Positions 40,801-50,170 of a stretch of 64,000 nt of DNA are shown here, one piece after another. How positions within the stretch are numbered: the stretch's first letter is position 1; each line of letters starts with the position of its first letter. This DNA is from Tritrichomonas foetus (lineage: Eukaryota; Parabasalia; Tritrichomonadida; Tritrichomonadidae), in contig MLAK01001026.1 of assembly GCA_001839685.1 (NCBI GenBank), positions 23,253 to 87,252 of the forward strand, read 5' to 3'. Made by a program: the position numbers and the translations under genes. The notes beneath the pieces are model-generated. The model was not told the DNA's origin. It made no database searches and saw nothing but the letters and a program-made list of their open reading frames with translations.

Positions 40801-41685
40801 AGGTGTACCAACATTAGTTGACCTCTTAATTGAATCTGAAACAGCTCCTGAAAAAAGTTTTGACAGCCCAAAATCTGACACAATTGGTTCAAAATTTTCA
40901 TTAATTAAAACATTTTCGGGTTTTAAATCTCTATGAATTACACTATGACTATGTAAATAACGTAAAGCAACAGCTATTCCTAAAATAATCTTCAAAATTT
41001 GCATATTTGTTAATTTCACCTTTTGATTTAAAATATTTTCAAGTGAACCGTTTCGAATATAAGGTGTAACAATCGAAAAATCATCTGTTGAAAATCCTAA
41101 AACTGGCAAAATTGTTTCATGATGCATTTTTGTCAAAATTTCAACTTCCCGAAAAAAAGCAAATAAATCATCAGTAAAAAATTGAGTATCAACATTGCAT
41201 TTTTTGAGAGCATATATGTTTCCAGGCTTCTTCTCTTTAATTAAAAAAACTGTTGAAAAAGATCCTCTGCCGACGGTTTCTGACGTCATTTCAAAATTCG
41301 ACATATCTACGATAAAATCAAGAAAAGTATTTCTAATTGAATCTGTAATAAGTTTCATATTTCCTCCTTTTTGAAGCAAATTCATAGAAAATCTTGAAAT
41401 TTCGGAAAGTGACGTATTACAATTTCCCAAATGCTTTCGTGCGAGATATGAAAACGATGATATATCAGTTGCTCTGTATTTATTGTTTTGCATCTCTTGG
41501 ACAAGTTCTTTTAAATAGGAAATTCGAGATTCGATTTTTTGAATTTCTGCATCAACTGCAGCAAAAGCGTTAGGAAATTCAAATTGAAGAGGCGATTTGG
41601 GAAATGAAGCACTGGACGTGTCTGAGTTTGTTAACGATGATATTTCGATCGAGGAAGTGTATCTTTCTTTTTCTTCCTCATTCAT
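37846..41685 (-). CDS. Protein kinase (TKL-like) fused to Sel1 repeats
   Basis: This is a 1279-residue protein. After a short N-terminal coiled coil (~40-75) comes a complete kinase domain (~135-400): GRGSFSTVF, ALKKCNVD, HRDLKPENVLI, SDFGLSKLF, TPLYTAPEIM and a PTFAEIVDSIL-type end. The domain is of the TKL-like class. A ~340-residue Ser/Asn-rich linker follows. The C-terminal half (~745-1270) is a long array of Sel1-type tetratricopeptide repeats, each with A-x-x-G-N/D and A-Q-F-x-Y-G motifs (KAADNGNVKAQFQYGEILRK is one). Kinase-Sel1 fusions are a large family in trichomonads. The catalytic residues are intact, so it should be active; the repeats would bind partners. The start at 41685 is the first ATG of the frame. 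Confidence 0.88.
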   Translation of the reverse strand: MNEEEKERYTSSIEISSLTNSDTSSASFPKSPLQFEFPNAFAAVDAEIQKIESRISYLKELVQEMQNNKYRATDISSFSYLARKHLGNCNTSLSEISRFSMNLLQKGGNMKLITDSIRNTFLDFIVDMSNFEMTSETVGRGSFSTVFLIKEKKPGNIYALKKCNVDTQFFTDDLFAFFREVEILTKMHHETILPVLGFSTDDFSIVTPYIRNGSLENILNQKVKLTNMQILKIILGIAVALRYLHSHSVIHRDLKPENVLINENFEPIVSDFGLSKLFSGAVSDSIKRSTNVGTPLYTAPEIMNENEYSSKCDVYSFALVLYRITQREVPFLKNGIRNRDSLKAFINSKKRPKFLVDTPYKDLIIQCWDQESSKRPTFAEIVDSILEKGYPGSESNEFVDYSTKILQHQMTGREIQTRLFNFTQEPLFTTHTDKVEYSNSDIQNLILSQNSDQNQTPMKSQFINSKSLYGFSESQCNKIYVCDERKTFNKTEIFEDNTFVYETDEEISQNDDNNEKFDENPENLNIDSSDKHNYLISQKKRLVTRPKIDLDISLSVYIESVNSNCQVALNISHTHFFSHDSRMNFTHLYLSSCHFYEFFHKFRQMPGKSPVKLEISESFEPQFKFNNCPLPLSLALIRSEPIEESFMRLDFDNFEEVNTCPISARIAPFEYSKIHSPRPTHSSRDSSPFFKTTNFLNNQKNNLPVAGFNLRKATSSVFINRFQKTNEKKALVSQNDQKSKEMNEMKEKADNGDIEAMFKYSMKLNELHLYSQSTSYLKKAADNGNVKAQFQYGEILRKGNPGVKVNLNEAKSYYKIAADNGSPEAMFEYGQLSKKDNNNDYQKYCMMALNKQNRSAQRWLALEAQKNQNWSKAAYYFHLSADQGDPISQFSYAQALKNGFGIEKNLDLAREYLKKSADKNYPAAQFEYGMLIRKQNQELSDKYINASFSKNNDSAINFIAHQKLLAGKESEAIELFRKSAKNGNTNSILHYAKLMSLKNEINDEIIELLKKAANKEDIECQLFLAKLLSKANERDAKIWYEKAALNGDAEGQFRYGEILMKDKKSDEALKFLKEAAAQKHIDAIFLYCKLASYVKVQLSEIELTTFYDILLQKATYVNRVKKAANNGIRDMLYFYGRYSKSDEMIGKAAKLGNMIAQFEYATYLELNQKGQQQESEFYFKQSKENGYTAALIRHGNNLKKTGEIYQAVKSFKRAANKGSIEALYELVRMNVDKRPFPDDAKNAYINLRNKANSGSQEAKQFISTLMSKAKVKEILGKIE

Positions 41686-43025
41686 GAATGAATTCTCGCC
41701 GAAAGTGAACGTTTATTTCATAGATGTAAAATATTGAAATTTCATTGAGACTTCAAAGAAAGTTGAGAATATAAAAATATGAAGTATTGAAAAAGAATCG
41801 TTATAAAACCTGGCAATATTTTAAAATTTCAAGGAGTGAAGTCTGTTCACTTGAATTCAAAATAATACTTTTCAAATAAAAAATCTTCCTAGCTATCATA
41901 ACAGTACTATCGAAATATTACGAGAATATAAACTCCAAATCATGCATGCCAATTGTAATTAAAAATTTTTTGTGAATCTTTTTTCAACTGTAGTTTTTGA
42001 GTGTATCTTTATATATATGTGAATAACATGTGGAAAAAATTCCAGAGGAATTTAATTAATACAATTATGAGAAGAATGCACAGCACATTTCTAAATTCAA
42101 TCAAAATGACTTGAATGAAAAAATCACCAAGCTTGTCCTGTAAAATTTTTTCATGTTTAATTCATATTTATTGGGAGAAATTAGTGGATTAAATGCGCAA
42201 AGAAAAATATTTGTCCCAAAAATGAGAAAAATTAAGTTGCAATATGAAAAGTTTATTGTATCCTTGTTTTATATAATGATCAAAGTATTAAATACCGAAA
42301 ATAACTGAGTTTTCGTTCCAAAAGTCATATCATCGATATGATGATCAATAGAAAGTGTGAGCCTTTGGATTTTTCGTTAATTATACAAAATGGTAATATG
42401 CATCCACCAAAAAAAAGTCGATTAATTGATTGACAGTGATGTGGATTTTTTGAATTTACTAGAAAATCGAATATACTAAGTTTTTTGTAATACAAAATTA
42501 TGAAAAATTATTTATCACGTATTTGATTCTACTTTTCAATATATATGTAATCAGTGAAAAAATATTATTAGGTGTTGGACTTATAAACCATACGAAAACA
42601 GTAAACAATAATGTAGTTATTATTAAGCACTCATTTATTTTAATTTATACAGTTTGTTTTATCGTGAAACAAACTTTCGATGCAATTTAACGATGTTAAG
42701 TAATTCAATGTGCTTTAATCGTTTAACAGAATTTTTGTATTAATATGAAACATAATCTCTTTTGAAATTTTCATACAAAATTGTATGATTTTAACTTTTT
42801 AATAGTTGTTCCCGAATTTTCAATGTTTTAATATGAATTAATTCTAAGGAGCAAATTATTTGTGATTGCTCAAATTGAAAGAGAGCTTTGAAATTTCAAA
42901 AGTCTTTAAGTAGCAAATTTGGGAATAAATTGAGAGAAGTCTGTATCATGGCTAGCGATTTGAAAAATCCTTTTTGAATTTTTGAAACAAATTAAATATA
43001 AACTGAATTTAATCTATTTTTAACA
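41686..43025. other. 1.3-kb divergent intergenic region
   Basis: Lies between the divergent kinase-Sel1 and phosphatase genes. No reading frame or RNA gene recognised; AT-rich throughout. Confidence 0.5.
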
Positions 43026-44186
43026 ATGCAGAAATATGAGCTTTACGACATCGTCCTCTCGGTTTTAACGTCCAGGATCTTCAAGGGCAGTGATGTATCT
43101 CCACCTCGAGTTGGAGACGTCCTAAAGATGATCAAATCTACCAAAAGTATCTTTAACGAAGAAAGCAGCCTCCTACGACTTCATGGCGAATATACCATCG
43201 TTGGTGACCTCCACGGAAACGTGGATGACCTTCTGCGGATCTTCGAGGACAATTCTTACCCGCCAGATGGAAAATATGTATTTACTGGCGATTATGTGGA
43301 TCGTGGCCTCAACAGCGTCGAAATTCTTCTGCTTCTCTTCGCTTTAAAGAATCTTTACCCTGAGCATATCTTCCTATTGCGCGGAAATCATGAAAGTGAA
43401 GATATATGCTCAGTGTATGGATTTCAAAGCGAGTGTGAGGAAAAGCTCGGCACTGAAGTTTTTGAGGCTTTCATTCGCTCTTTTTCTTTCATGCCTTTCG
43501 CCGCTGTGATCAATGACTCAGAATTTTGTGTACATGGCGGAATCTGCCCTGAAATTTCCGAACTTAGCCAAATTGAAGAACTCAAGCGCCCAATGCTTAC
43601 TTCTGAGTCGCTGATTTCAAACGGCATACTCTGGAGTGATCCGCGAGCTGACTCGATGGGATTCGAGCCTAGCGACCGAGGAACAGGTTTTTTGTTCAAC
43701 GAAGAGAAGCTTAACATGTTTCTGAAGGCCAACAACCTGAAATGCTTGATTCGGTCGCATGAGTCTTGCATGGAAGGTATTGATAAGCCATTTGGCCCGA
43801 ATGGAAACTGCATCACCGTCTTCAGCAACTCCGACTATTGCGGAATGGAAAATACTGCAGCAGTCATTCGCGTTTGCCAAAGAAATAATGAAAACGATGA
43901 TAATAATAATGATAATAATGAAGATAGCATTGAAGAAAATCAAAACAAAGATCAAAAAGAAGATAATAAAGAACCAAATGAAAACAACGATCAATTAATT
44001 ATTAGAACTTATGAACCACTCTCAAATAAGGATGTTTCTCTTCGTCACGTAATTATTCCTGAATGGATATTCACAAATAATGTTCCAAAAGCATCAATGC
44101 AAGTTCCTTCTTTCCAATTTCACGAAGATGATATAATCAACACGATTATTGAGAGTCAGTTTGATTTGTTCTATTCAGATATGTAA
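43026..44186 (+). CDS. PPP-family Ser/Thr protein phosphatase with acidic insert
   Basis: This 386-residue protein has the metal-binding and catalytic motifs of PPP phosphatases: GDLHGN, GDYVDRG, LRGNHE, the loop VHGGI, and the RSHE His near the end. They are the residues that hold the two metals and the phosphate. The catalytic domain is ~25-285. Unlike PP1 or PP2A, it continues into an Asn/Asp/Glu/Lys-rich low-complexity insert (~287-325) and a ~60-residue C-terminal tail. The catalytic part uses G/C-rich codons, whereas the tail is AT-rich, which suggests the tail was added or evolves quickly. Sequence is closest to a PP1-like branch, but it is a trichomonad-specific member; no symbol given. 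Confidence 0.85.
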   Translation: MQKYELYDIVLSVLTSRIFKGSDVSPPRVGDVLKMIKSTKSIFNEESSLLRLHGEYTIVGDLHGNVDDLLRIFEDNSYPPDGKYVFTGDYVDRGLNSVEILLLLFALKNLYPEHIFLLRGNHESEDICSVYGFQSECEEKLGTEVFEAFIRSFSFMPFAAVINDSEFCVHGGICPEISELSQIEELKRPMLTSESLISNGILWSDPRADSMGFEPSDRGTGFLFNEEKLNMFLKANNLKCLIRSHESCMEGIDKPFGPNGNCITVFSNSDYCGMENTAAVIRVCQRNNENDDNNNDNNEDSIEENQNKDQKEDNKEPNENNDQLIIRTYEPLSNKDVSLRHVIIPEWIFTNNVPKASMQVPSFQFHEDDIINTIIESQFDLFYSDM

Positions 44187-45185
44187 TTATTTATTTATAT
44201 TATTATAATATTTATCACCAAAATATTATGCATATAACTCAAAATATAGTAACAACCTTTGTGTAATGTCATGCAAACTCAACTTTTCACCGATTGACCG
44301 ATTCCTAACCACATTTTGCATGATCTTACCGAAACTATATAAGCTTATATACCCATATATCGCAAGGCTATAATGTTTGTTGAAACAGAGAAAAAGAGTT
44401 GGCTAGATTTAATTATATTGAATATAACATTGTATAACATTGTATAACTATTTACGTATAAGCAACATAATATGTTGAGTATATAAAATGAGTTATAATA
44501 TGTTATAGTATGTTATGAAGCATGGATATGATCAAATGTAGCTTCTTTCTCTATGCTGATAAGGATATAAGCGAAAATTATCATTATGATATATTGTTTT
44601 TATAGTATGATGATTGAAAACAATTCTATCTATCATAATGGTCATATAATGTTTATAGTCATGTGAATCTTTTTGATTATAGAAAGGGTCACATTGATAA
44701 TCATTGTCAAAATAGAAGAGTTGTATATTGTATGTAATGCTGATTTTTATAGTAATGTTATTAAAACTCCGGTACTTTCTTGTTTTTTTCTTGAATAAAT
44801 GTCTCGTTTTACGATTAATATTCTTTTTTTTTTTTTTTTTTTTTTTTCTGCCAAAATATTGTGAAGTAGGAGAGAGTCTCAAGTCAAAGAATGTCATGCT
44901 TTTATTGTTCAGTTTGGAGAAATCTATTAGAAAAAGTTATGAAAGATAACCACATCACTGTGAACAACTATTCACAGTATCTACCAAAATTCTAAGGAAA
45001 AATCATACCACATTTGAAAAAGATGATATGTATTCAATATTGAAATTCATTCAATAATTCTGATTAGATTGAAAATAACAATTCATTTTTGACAATGTTC
45101 TCATAAATCATATATCGTCCTTTTGCCTGAACGATTAAAATGAATTCAATTTCTTGAGGGGAAATGGAAAAAAAACCTAAAATAA
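44187..45185. other. 1-kb intergenic region with poly-T tract
   Basis: AT-rich, with short tandem TATAACATTG words (44420-44450) and 24 consecutive T at 44824-44847. Short frames here are composition artefacts. No gene seen. Confidence 0.5.
44824..44847. repeat. Poly-T mononucleotide tract
   Basis: Twenty-four consecutive T bases between C44823 and C44848; likely to vary in length or be miscounted. Confidence 0.85.
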
Positions 45186-46451
45186 ATGACCCTGTACTTT
45201 GTTGACGACACTAAATTTACCGGATTACAGCAGTTTATTTTTCACGAAACACGATATTCTCTATGCCACATTTATGAAGATCCTGAATCAAAAACATTAC
45301 AAACATTTGAGCAAATTGAAGATCCCCCACATAATTTCATTGTTCATCATCCAGAAAAAATGATAGATTTTTCACATCCATGCATTTCTTTAACTTTTGA
45401 ACTCAACAAAGAAACTGCAGAAAGAACATGTGATTTTTACTTTGGCGGTTCATTAGAAGACATTAGATCATCATTTTATGAAAATATTTCTATGTACGAT
45501 CATGCCCACCGCTATATTATTGCTTATGGAGTTGCCAAAGCTTTGCAATACCTTCATTCCTTAGAAATTATACATAAAGATGTCAGACCGGAAAATATTC
45601 TACTCGATCAAAACCTATATCCGTACTTAAATGTGTATCCAACAGATGAAAAAGTTTTCAAATTAGGTTATGTTTCATACCCTTATATTTCACCGGAAGC
45701 TTATAATGATCGAAAGGCAACTGATAAATCAGATGTTTGGATGCTTGGTTCACTTATTTTTGAACTTTTTGCTGAAGAAAAACCCTATCAAGAAATGTTT
45801 GCATTGGATTTTAGTGACATCAAAGATTGTCGCACAATTATTGAAAATGTGATAAGAAAAGGTAATCGAACGCATTTCCCAGATGAACGAGAAACGCAAG
45901 AATGGGAAAATGAAGCAAACAATTTCCCACGCAAACATAAAATTAATTACCGCCAAGGAATTTCACCTTTCAATGAAGTGAAAAAAGGCCATAAAATGAG
46001 AGAACTTATTGAGCAGTGTTTCAATTTAGATCCAAAGCAAAGACCAACTGCAGAATACATTGCTAACCAAATTGAATCAATTGGAAAAGAAGAACTGAAA
46101 AATAATTCTGACCAATTTAATACTTTTGTGACTTATTTAGATTATGTTAAACCTAAAATTGAAAAAGGTGAAAAACCTGAACGTCAAGGAACTTATGATA
46201 ATTTGGATCTCGCAATCGAAAGAAACCTTCCTTTCGCCTATTTAATAAAAAGTGTATTATTATATTATCATCATGAAAATGATCCAAAAGATGAAATGAA
46301 ACCAATTTATGGTGAAATTAAAGGACTTTTAATGAATGCAAGTGATTTTGGATTTGAAGATGCTTATACATGTTTGATTGACCAGTTTGAAGATGAAGAG
46401 GAAGTTGACATCAAATACAAAAAAGGTTTTTTCAAAGAAATTTTGATTTAA
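45186..46451 (+). CDS. Probable pseudokinase with Sel1-like C-terminus
   Basis: This is a 421-residue protein with a kinase fold (~60-300). The C-lobe is clear: YGVAKALQYLHSLEIIHKDV, RPENILLDQ, an SPEAY (APE-like) segment, SDVWMLGSLIFELF, and QCFNLDPKQRPTAEYIANQI. The catalytic loop keeps Asp and Asn (HKDVRPENIL). However, the DFG motif is absent: the corresponding stretch is LNVYPTDEKVFKLG. No glycine loop or VAIK lysine is visible in the N-terminal part. A catalytically weak or dead kinase is therefore expected. The last ~110 residues resemble Sel1-type helices (NLPFAYLIKSVLLYYHH). The related active kinase-Sel1 gene lies at 37846. Confidence 0.7.
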   Translation: MTLYFVDDTKFTGLQQFIFHETRYSLCHIYEDPESKTLQTFEQIEDPPHNFIVHHPEKMIDFSHPCISLTFELNKETAERTCDFYFGGSLEDIRSSFYENISMYDHAHRYIIAYGVAKALQYLHSLEIIHKDVRPENILLDQNLYPYLNVYPTDEKVFKLGYVSYPYISPEAYNDRKATDKSDVWMLGSLIFELFAEEKPYQEMFALDFSDIKDCRTIIENVIRKGNRTHFPDERETQEWENEANNFPRKHKINYRQGISPFNEVKKGHKMRELIEQCFNLDPKQRPTAEYIANQIESIGKEELKNNSDQFNTFVTYLDYVKPKIEKGEKPERQGTYDNLDLAIERNLPFAYLIKSVLLYYHHENDPKDEMKPIYGEIKGLLMNASDFGFEDAYTCLIDQFEDEEEVDIKYKKGFFKEILI

Positions 46452-46944
46452 ACAAAACAAAAATGATTTCTATAATTTCCAATTTATGAAAAAATGAATA
46501 GAAACAGAAAGGAAAATGGTGCCATAGAATTATTCTTGTGTTATTTATATGTTTTTATATAAATAGTAAAGAAAAAACTCATTATTTAATGATTCATTTT
46601 GATTTTTTTAATATTTTGATATATTTTGAATGTGACATATTTCTATATATTCGGTAGATTAGCATTAACTCATAATAATAACTTAAAGAAAAATAATGGG
46701 AAATGTGAAAATACGATGTAATATGATATGATAAATGATATTGACTTAAAAAAAATGAAAAGAACATTATTTTCAGGGAAAAGAAATGAAACTCTTCTCT
46801 TTACATGATAATTAATTTCAATTTTTCAAAAGATATTTGTCCCGACAAATGTCATAAAATTAGGTAGCCGGCCATTTATTTATCATACAAAATTTGTGGA
46901 TTATTTTAAAAGTTTAAAGTGGTCATTTCACTTTATTTAACAGA
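46452..46944. other. Intergenic region, FKBP promoter
   Basis: AT-rich; the segment next to the FKBP gene includes TAGCCGGCCATTTA (46864-46877) and an initiator-like TCACTTT. No gene seen. Confidence 0.5.
46928..46934 (+). promoter_or_regulatory. Initiator-like element TCACTTT
   Basis: Fits the Trichomonas initiator consensus TCAYWYW (established in T. vaginalis) and lies within 17 bases of the FKBP ATG, the usual distance. A second candidate, TCATTTT (61290-61296), precedes the oleate hydratase gene. Confidence 0.4.
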
Positions 46945-47769
46945 ATGTCTGAAGCAGAACAACAAAGAATCAACGTTACAGAAGACGGAAAGGTCTGGAA
47001 GACAATCGTCAAAGAAGGTACTGGCGAATGCCCAAAGGAAGGAGACAAGGCTAAGGTTCATTATGTCGGAACCCTCGAAAGCAATGGCGAAAAATTCGAC
47101 TCATCCCGCGATCGCGACGAACCATTCGAATTCACAATTGGCTCAGGCGTTATTCAAGGCTGGAGCCTCGGTGTTGCCACCATGAAAGTTGGAGAAAGAT
47201 CAATCTTCCACATTGACTCAGAATTCGGTTATGGTGAATCTGGTTCACCACCAAAGATTCCAGGAGGTGCCACACTCGTTTTTGATATCGAACTTCTTTC
47301 ATTCCACTCATCATTCAAGAACAAAGAAGAAGCAATCACTGCTGCCAACAAATTCTCAGATGATGCTCGCCCACTCTTCCGTGACGGAAAATTCGCTGAA
47401 GCCGTCGAACTTTATAATAACGGAATTGACGCGCTTTCTGACCAATGGGGCAAAGAGGTCGACGAGTGCAAGCTCAAACTCCAACGTAACCTCTCAATTG
47501 CTTACGCAAGATGCCAAAACTGGAAAGAATCGCTCAAGAACGCCGAAGAGGTTCTCAAGAAGGAAGCAAACGATCCAAAGGCACTCCTCCGCAAGATTGA
47601 AGCCGAAATCAATCTTGAAAACCTTGAGGTTGCCCGCCAGACGCTCGAAAAGGGTCTCTCAGTAACAAAGAACGATCCAGCCTTTGTCGCAATGAGATCC
47701 AAGCTTGAGGCTGCTGAGAAAGAGGCCCGCAAGCGCGAAAATGCTTTGTTCAAGAAGATGGTTGCATAA
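46945..47769 (+). CDS. FKBP-type peptidyl-prolyl isomerase with TPR domain
   Basis: This 274-residue protein has an FKBP domain (~12-110) with the active-site landmarks VHYVGTLESNGEKFDSS, FTIGSGVIQGW, GERSIFHI and FGYGESGSPPKIPGG. A TPR region follows (~125-260: AKF-like EAVELYNNGIDAL, RNLSIAYARCQNW, ALLRKIEAE). A single FKBP plus TPR is the small FKBP52/AIP-like layout, whose TPR groove binds Hsp90 or Hsp70 C-termini. No membrane anchor. The codons are G/C-rich relative to neighbours, which suggests strong expression. An initiator-like TCACTTT precedes the ATG by 17 bases. The gene converges on the minisatellite at 47887. Confidence 0.9.
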   Translation: MSEAEQQRINVTEDGKVWKTIVKEGTGECPKEGDKAKVHYVGTLESNGEKFDSSRDRDEPFEFTIGSGVIQGWSLGVATMKVGERSIFHIDSEFGYGESGSPPKIPGGATLVFDIELLSFHSSFKNKEEAITAANKFSDDARPLFRDGKFAEAVELYNNGIDALSDQWGKEVDECKLKLQRNLSIAYARCQNWKESLKNAEEVLKKEANDPKALLRKIEAEINLENLEVARQTLEKGLSVTKNDPAFVAMRSKLEAAEKEARKRENALFKKMVA

Positions 47770-47886
47770 ATTAACTAAACTTTTTAATATTATGAAGTGT
47801 TGCCCTTTTTGTTTTAATCCAATTTTTAATCAGAATGTTCAAAATTCCTTGGCTGTAGTTTATACTTCCTTTCCGTCATGTGAATC

Positions 47887-48050
47887 ATTCATAAAAGCAT
47901 TCATTCTTAAAAACATTCATTCATAAAAGCATTCATTCTCAAAAGCATTCATTCTTAAAAGCATTCATTCATAAAAGCATTCATTCTCAAAAGCATTCAT
48001 TCCTAAAAGCATTCATCCTCAAAAGCATTCATTCATAAAAACATTCATTC
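47887..48050. repeat. 16-bp minisatellite, left part
   Basis: Tandem units of the form AAAAGCATTCATTCTC with variants in the last two bases and at G5 (A). About ten copies before the gap. It lies 3' of both the FKBP and the EF-hand genes, which converge here. Confidence 0.92.
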
Positions 48051-48640
48051 NNNNNNNNNNNNNNNNNNNNNNNNNNNNNNNNNNNNNNNNNNNNNNNNNN
48101 NNNNNNNNNNNNNNNNNNNNNNNNNNNNNNNNNNNNNNNNNNNNNNNNNNNNNNNNNNNNNNNNNNNNNNNNNNNNNNNNNNNNNNNNNNNNNNNNNNNN
48201 NNNNNNNNNNNNNNNNNNNNNNNNNNNNNNNNNNNNNNNNNNNNNNNNNNNNNNNNNNNNNNNNNNNNNNNNNNNNNNNNNNNNNNNNNNNNNNNNNNNN
48301 NNNNNNNNNNNNNNNNNNNNNNNNNNNNNNNNNNNNNNNNNNNNNNNNNNNNNNNNNNNNNNNNNNNNNNNNNNNNNNNNNNNNNNNNNNNNNNNNNNNN
48401 NNNNNNNNNNNNNNNNNNNNNNNNNNNNNNNNNNNNNNNNNNNNNNNNNNNNNNNNNNNNNNNNNNNNNNNNNNNNNNNNNNNNNNNNNNNNNNNNNNNN
48501 NNNNNNNNNNNNNNNNNNNNNNNNNNNNNNNNNNNNNNNNNNNNNNNNNNNNNNNNNNNNNNNNNNNNNNNNNNNNNNNNNNNNNNNNNNNNNNNNNNNN
48601 NNNNNNNNNNNNNNNNNNNNNNNNNNNNNNNNNNNNNNNN
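48051..48640. other. Assembly gap of 590 N inside the minisatellite
   Basis: Continuous N. The same 16-bp unit is present on both sides, so the gap probably contains more of the repeat. Confidence 0.98.
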
Positions 48641-48722
48641 AAAAGCATTCATTCTCAAAAGCATTCATTCATAAAAACATTCATTCATTAAAGCATTCAT
48701 TCTCAAAAGCATTCATTCTTTA
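48641..48722. repeat. 16-bp minisatellite, right part
   Basis: Five further copies of AAAAGCATTCATTC-type units ending near 48722; same phase and variants as the left part. Confidence 0.9.
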
Positions 48723-48911
48723 AAAAAATCATCAATTCATTTCTGAAAGTAGGGGAATGAAATCAGCTTTTTGCCAAAAAGCATCATTCATATCAATCAG
48801 GAAATAGATATATATTGAAAAAGAGAAATCGGCACAGTAAACCCAAAATAAAAATGGCATCAAATAAAATCTTATAAAATCATACTTTAATCAAAAGAAG
48901 TCTGAAACAAA

Positions 48912-49361
48912 TTACTGGCGAGCTCCGGAGAGGTCGAAGATCTGCTGGTAGTCTTCAAACAGAATCGTACTGCTCAGATCAAGTCCTGCTCGACCAAGGA
49001 AGTCTTCTGGTTCAATATCGAGTTCGTAAAATTTGAATATTTCAGTAAGCTTATTCACATCAACTACACCTTGTTGGTTCTCTTTCCCGCCGAGTGCTTC
49101 GAATGATTGGATTACGAGCTGGTTGAGCTCTTTCTTTTCCTTTTCATCCTTCTTCTTTGCGTATATTTCACAGAACCGCTCGAAGTTTACGTCCCAGCTG
49201 TTGTTCTCGTTGTATAGTTCGTCTGATTGCGCAGATATTCCGAGTTCGCGAAGTGCGTCAACAACTTCGAAGAGTGACGCTGTGTCGGTAGAGTTTCCTT
49301 TAGCGCGGTCGAAGGCTGCTTTGGCGGCCTCTTTGTCCTCCTGATTGAAGTTTGGAGACAT
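48912..49361 (-). CDS. EF-hand/calmodulin-like protein
   Basis: This 149-residue protein has the length and helix spacing of the calmodulin/centrin/myosin-light-chain family. It has paired helices AAKAAFDRAKG, VVDALRELGISAQSDEL, FERFCEIYAKK, VVDVNKLTEIFKFYELDIEPEDF and ILFEDYQQIFDLSG. The calcium loops are degenerate: none shows a full DxDxDG pattern, so calcium binding is doubtful. It may serve as a light-chain-like or structural partner. I chose ATG 49361 (MSPNFNQEDK); the upstream in-frame GTG is not needed. Codon use is G/C-rich, suggesting high expression. TGGTCAAAT lies 85 bases upstream (ATTTGACCA on the gene strand). Confidence 0.75.
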   Translation of the reverse strand: MSPNFNQEDKEAAKAAFDRAKGNSTDTASLFEVVDALRELGISAQSDELYNENNSWDVNFERFCEIYAKKKDEKEKKELNQLVIQSFEALGGKENQQGVVDVNKLTEIFKFYELDIEPEDFLGRAGLDLSSTILFEDYQQIFDLSGARQ

Positions 49362-50065
49362 TTCGAATAAATAACGTTTGCCTGTCACTTTTTGTCCGTT
49401 TGAAAATATGGATTTTAATAAAAAGAATATGGTTATAATTTTGAATGGTCAAATATTTGAATAATGAAATGACCTTATTAAAAGAAACTTTTTCTATATT
49501 TTATTTATAATAACAGGTTAATGAAAATGGTATTAACCTAAAATTCACTTATCATTCACTTCATTTTTTCTTTTATGAATTCATCATATTTTTAGTATTT
49601 GGGTGAATTTTAAATTCACAGTCAGAATGAGTAACATCAAAAAAAATTTAATAATGAGAATTTACTTTTCGAATAGATTATACATTAGATATTGGTCTTT
49701 TCATCCATTCTAAGATTTCGATGGACAAATATGTGATTTTCATCTAAAGAATAAAGAAGAAGGGCTAACTTTTATTTAAATTAAAGTTAGTTAAATTTAA
49801 ATTGCAATTTAGCTTTCTCAAGTCATTAGACTCTAATTGTGGAAATCATTGAAACTGCAAAATAGTTTCACTAAAAAAAGATTTGGTCATTTTTTGCATG
49901 ATATCTAATCGCAAAATAATTTTCCCTTCTATTTATCTAATCGATGATAAACAAGTCAATATATTTATACTGAAATGGAGAGAATCACATGAAATAACTG
50001 AGAATATGAAAAAAAGAAAAAGAAAATTTATTCGAAACTATTTTGTATCCACATCTCTTTCGTGA
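49362..50065. other. Intergenic region
   Basis: Promoter of the EF-hand gene and sequence upstream of a decayed gene. Short open stretches only. GATTTGGTCA at 49880-49889 is a near match to the recurrent motif but in the opposite orientation to the decayed gene. Confidence 0.45.
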
Positions 50066-50146
50066 CAATAACATTATAAATGACTTTAATAACATTTTAA
50101 ATGAATTAATAACATTATAAATAATTTTATAACATTATAAATGATT
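50066..50146. repeat. Short tandem repeat, ~20-bp units
   Basis: Four imperfect copies of AATAACATTATAAATGA-type units just before the decayed gene at 50171. Confidence 0.7.
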
Positions 50147-50170
50147 ATGAATATTGTAAAGGTTTAATTT

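Noticed and set aside
48019..48668. Long frames across the N gap
   Set aside because: They are open only because the gap contains no bases; flanks are tandem repeat.
47887..48722. Regular short repeats considered as a CRISPR array
   Set aside because: Units are directly adjacent without unique spacers and the genome is eukaryotic; it is a minisatellite.
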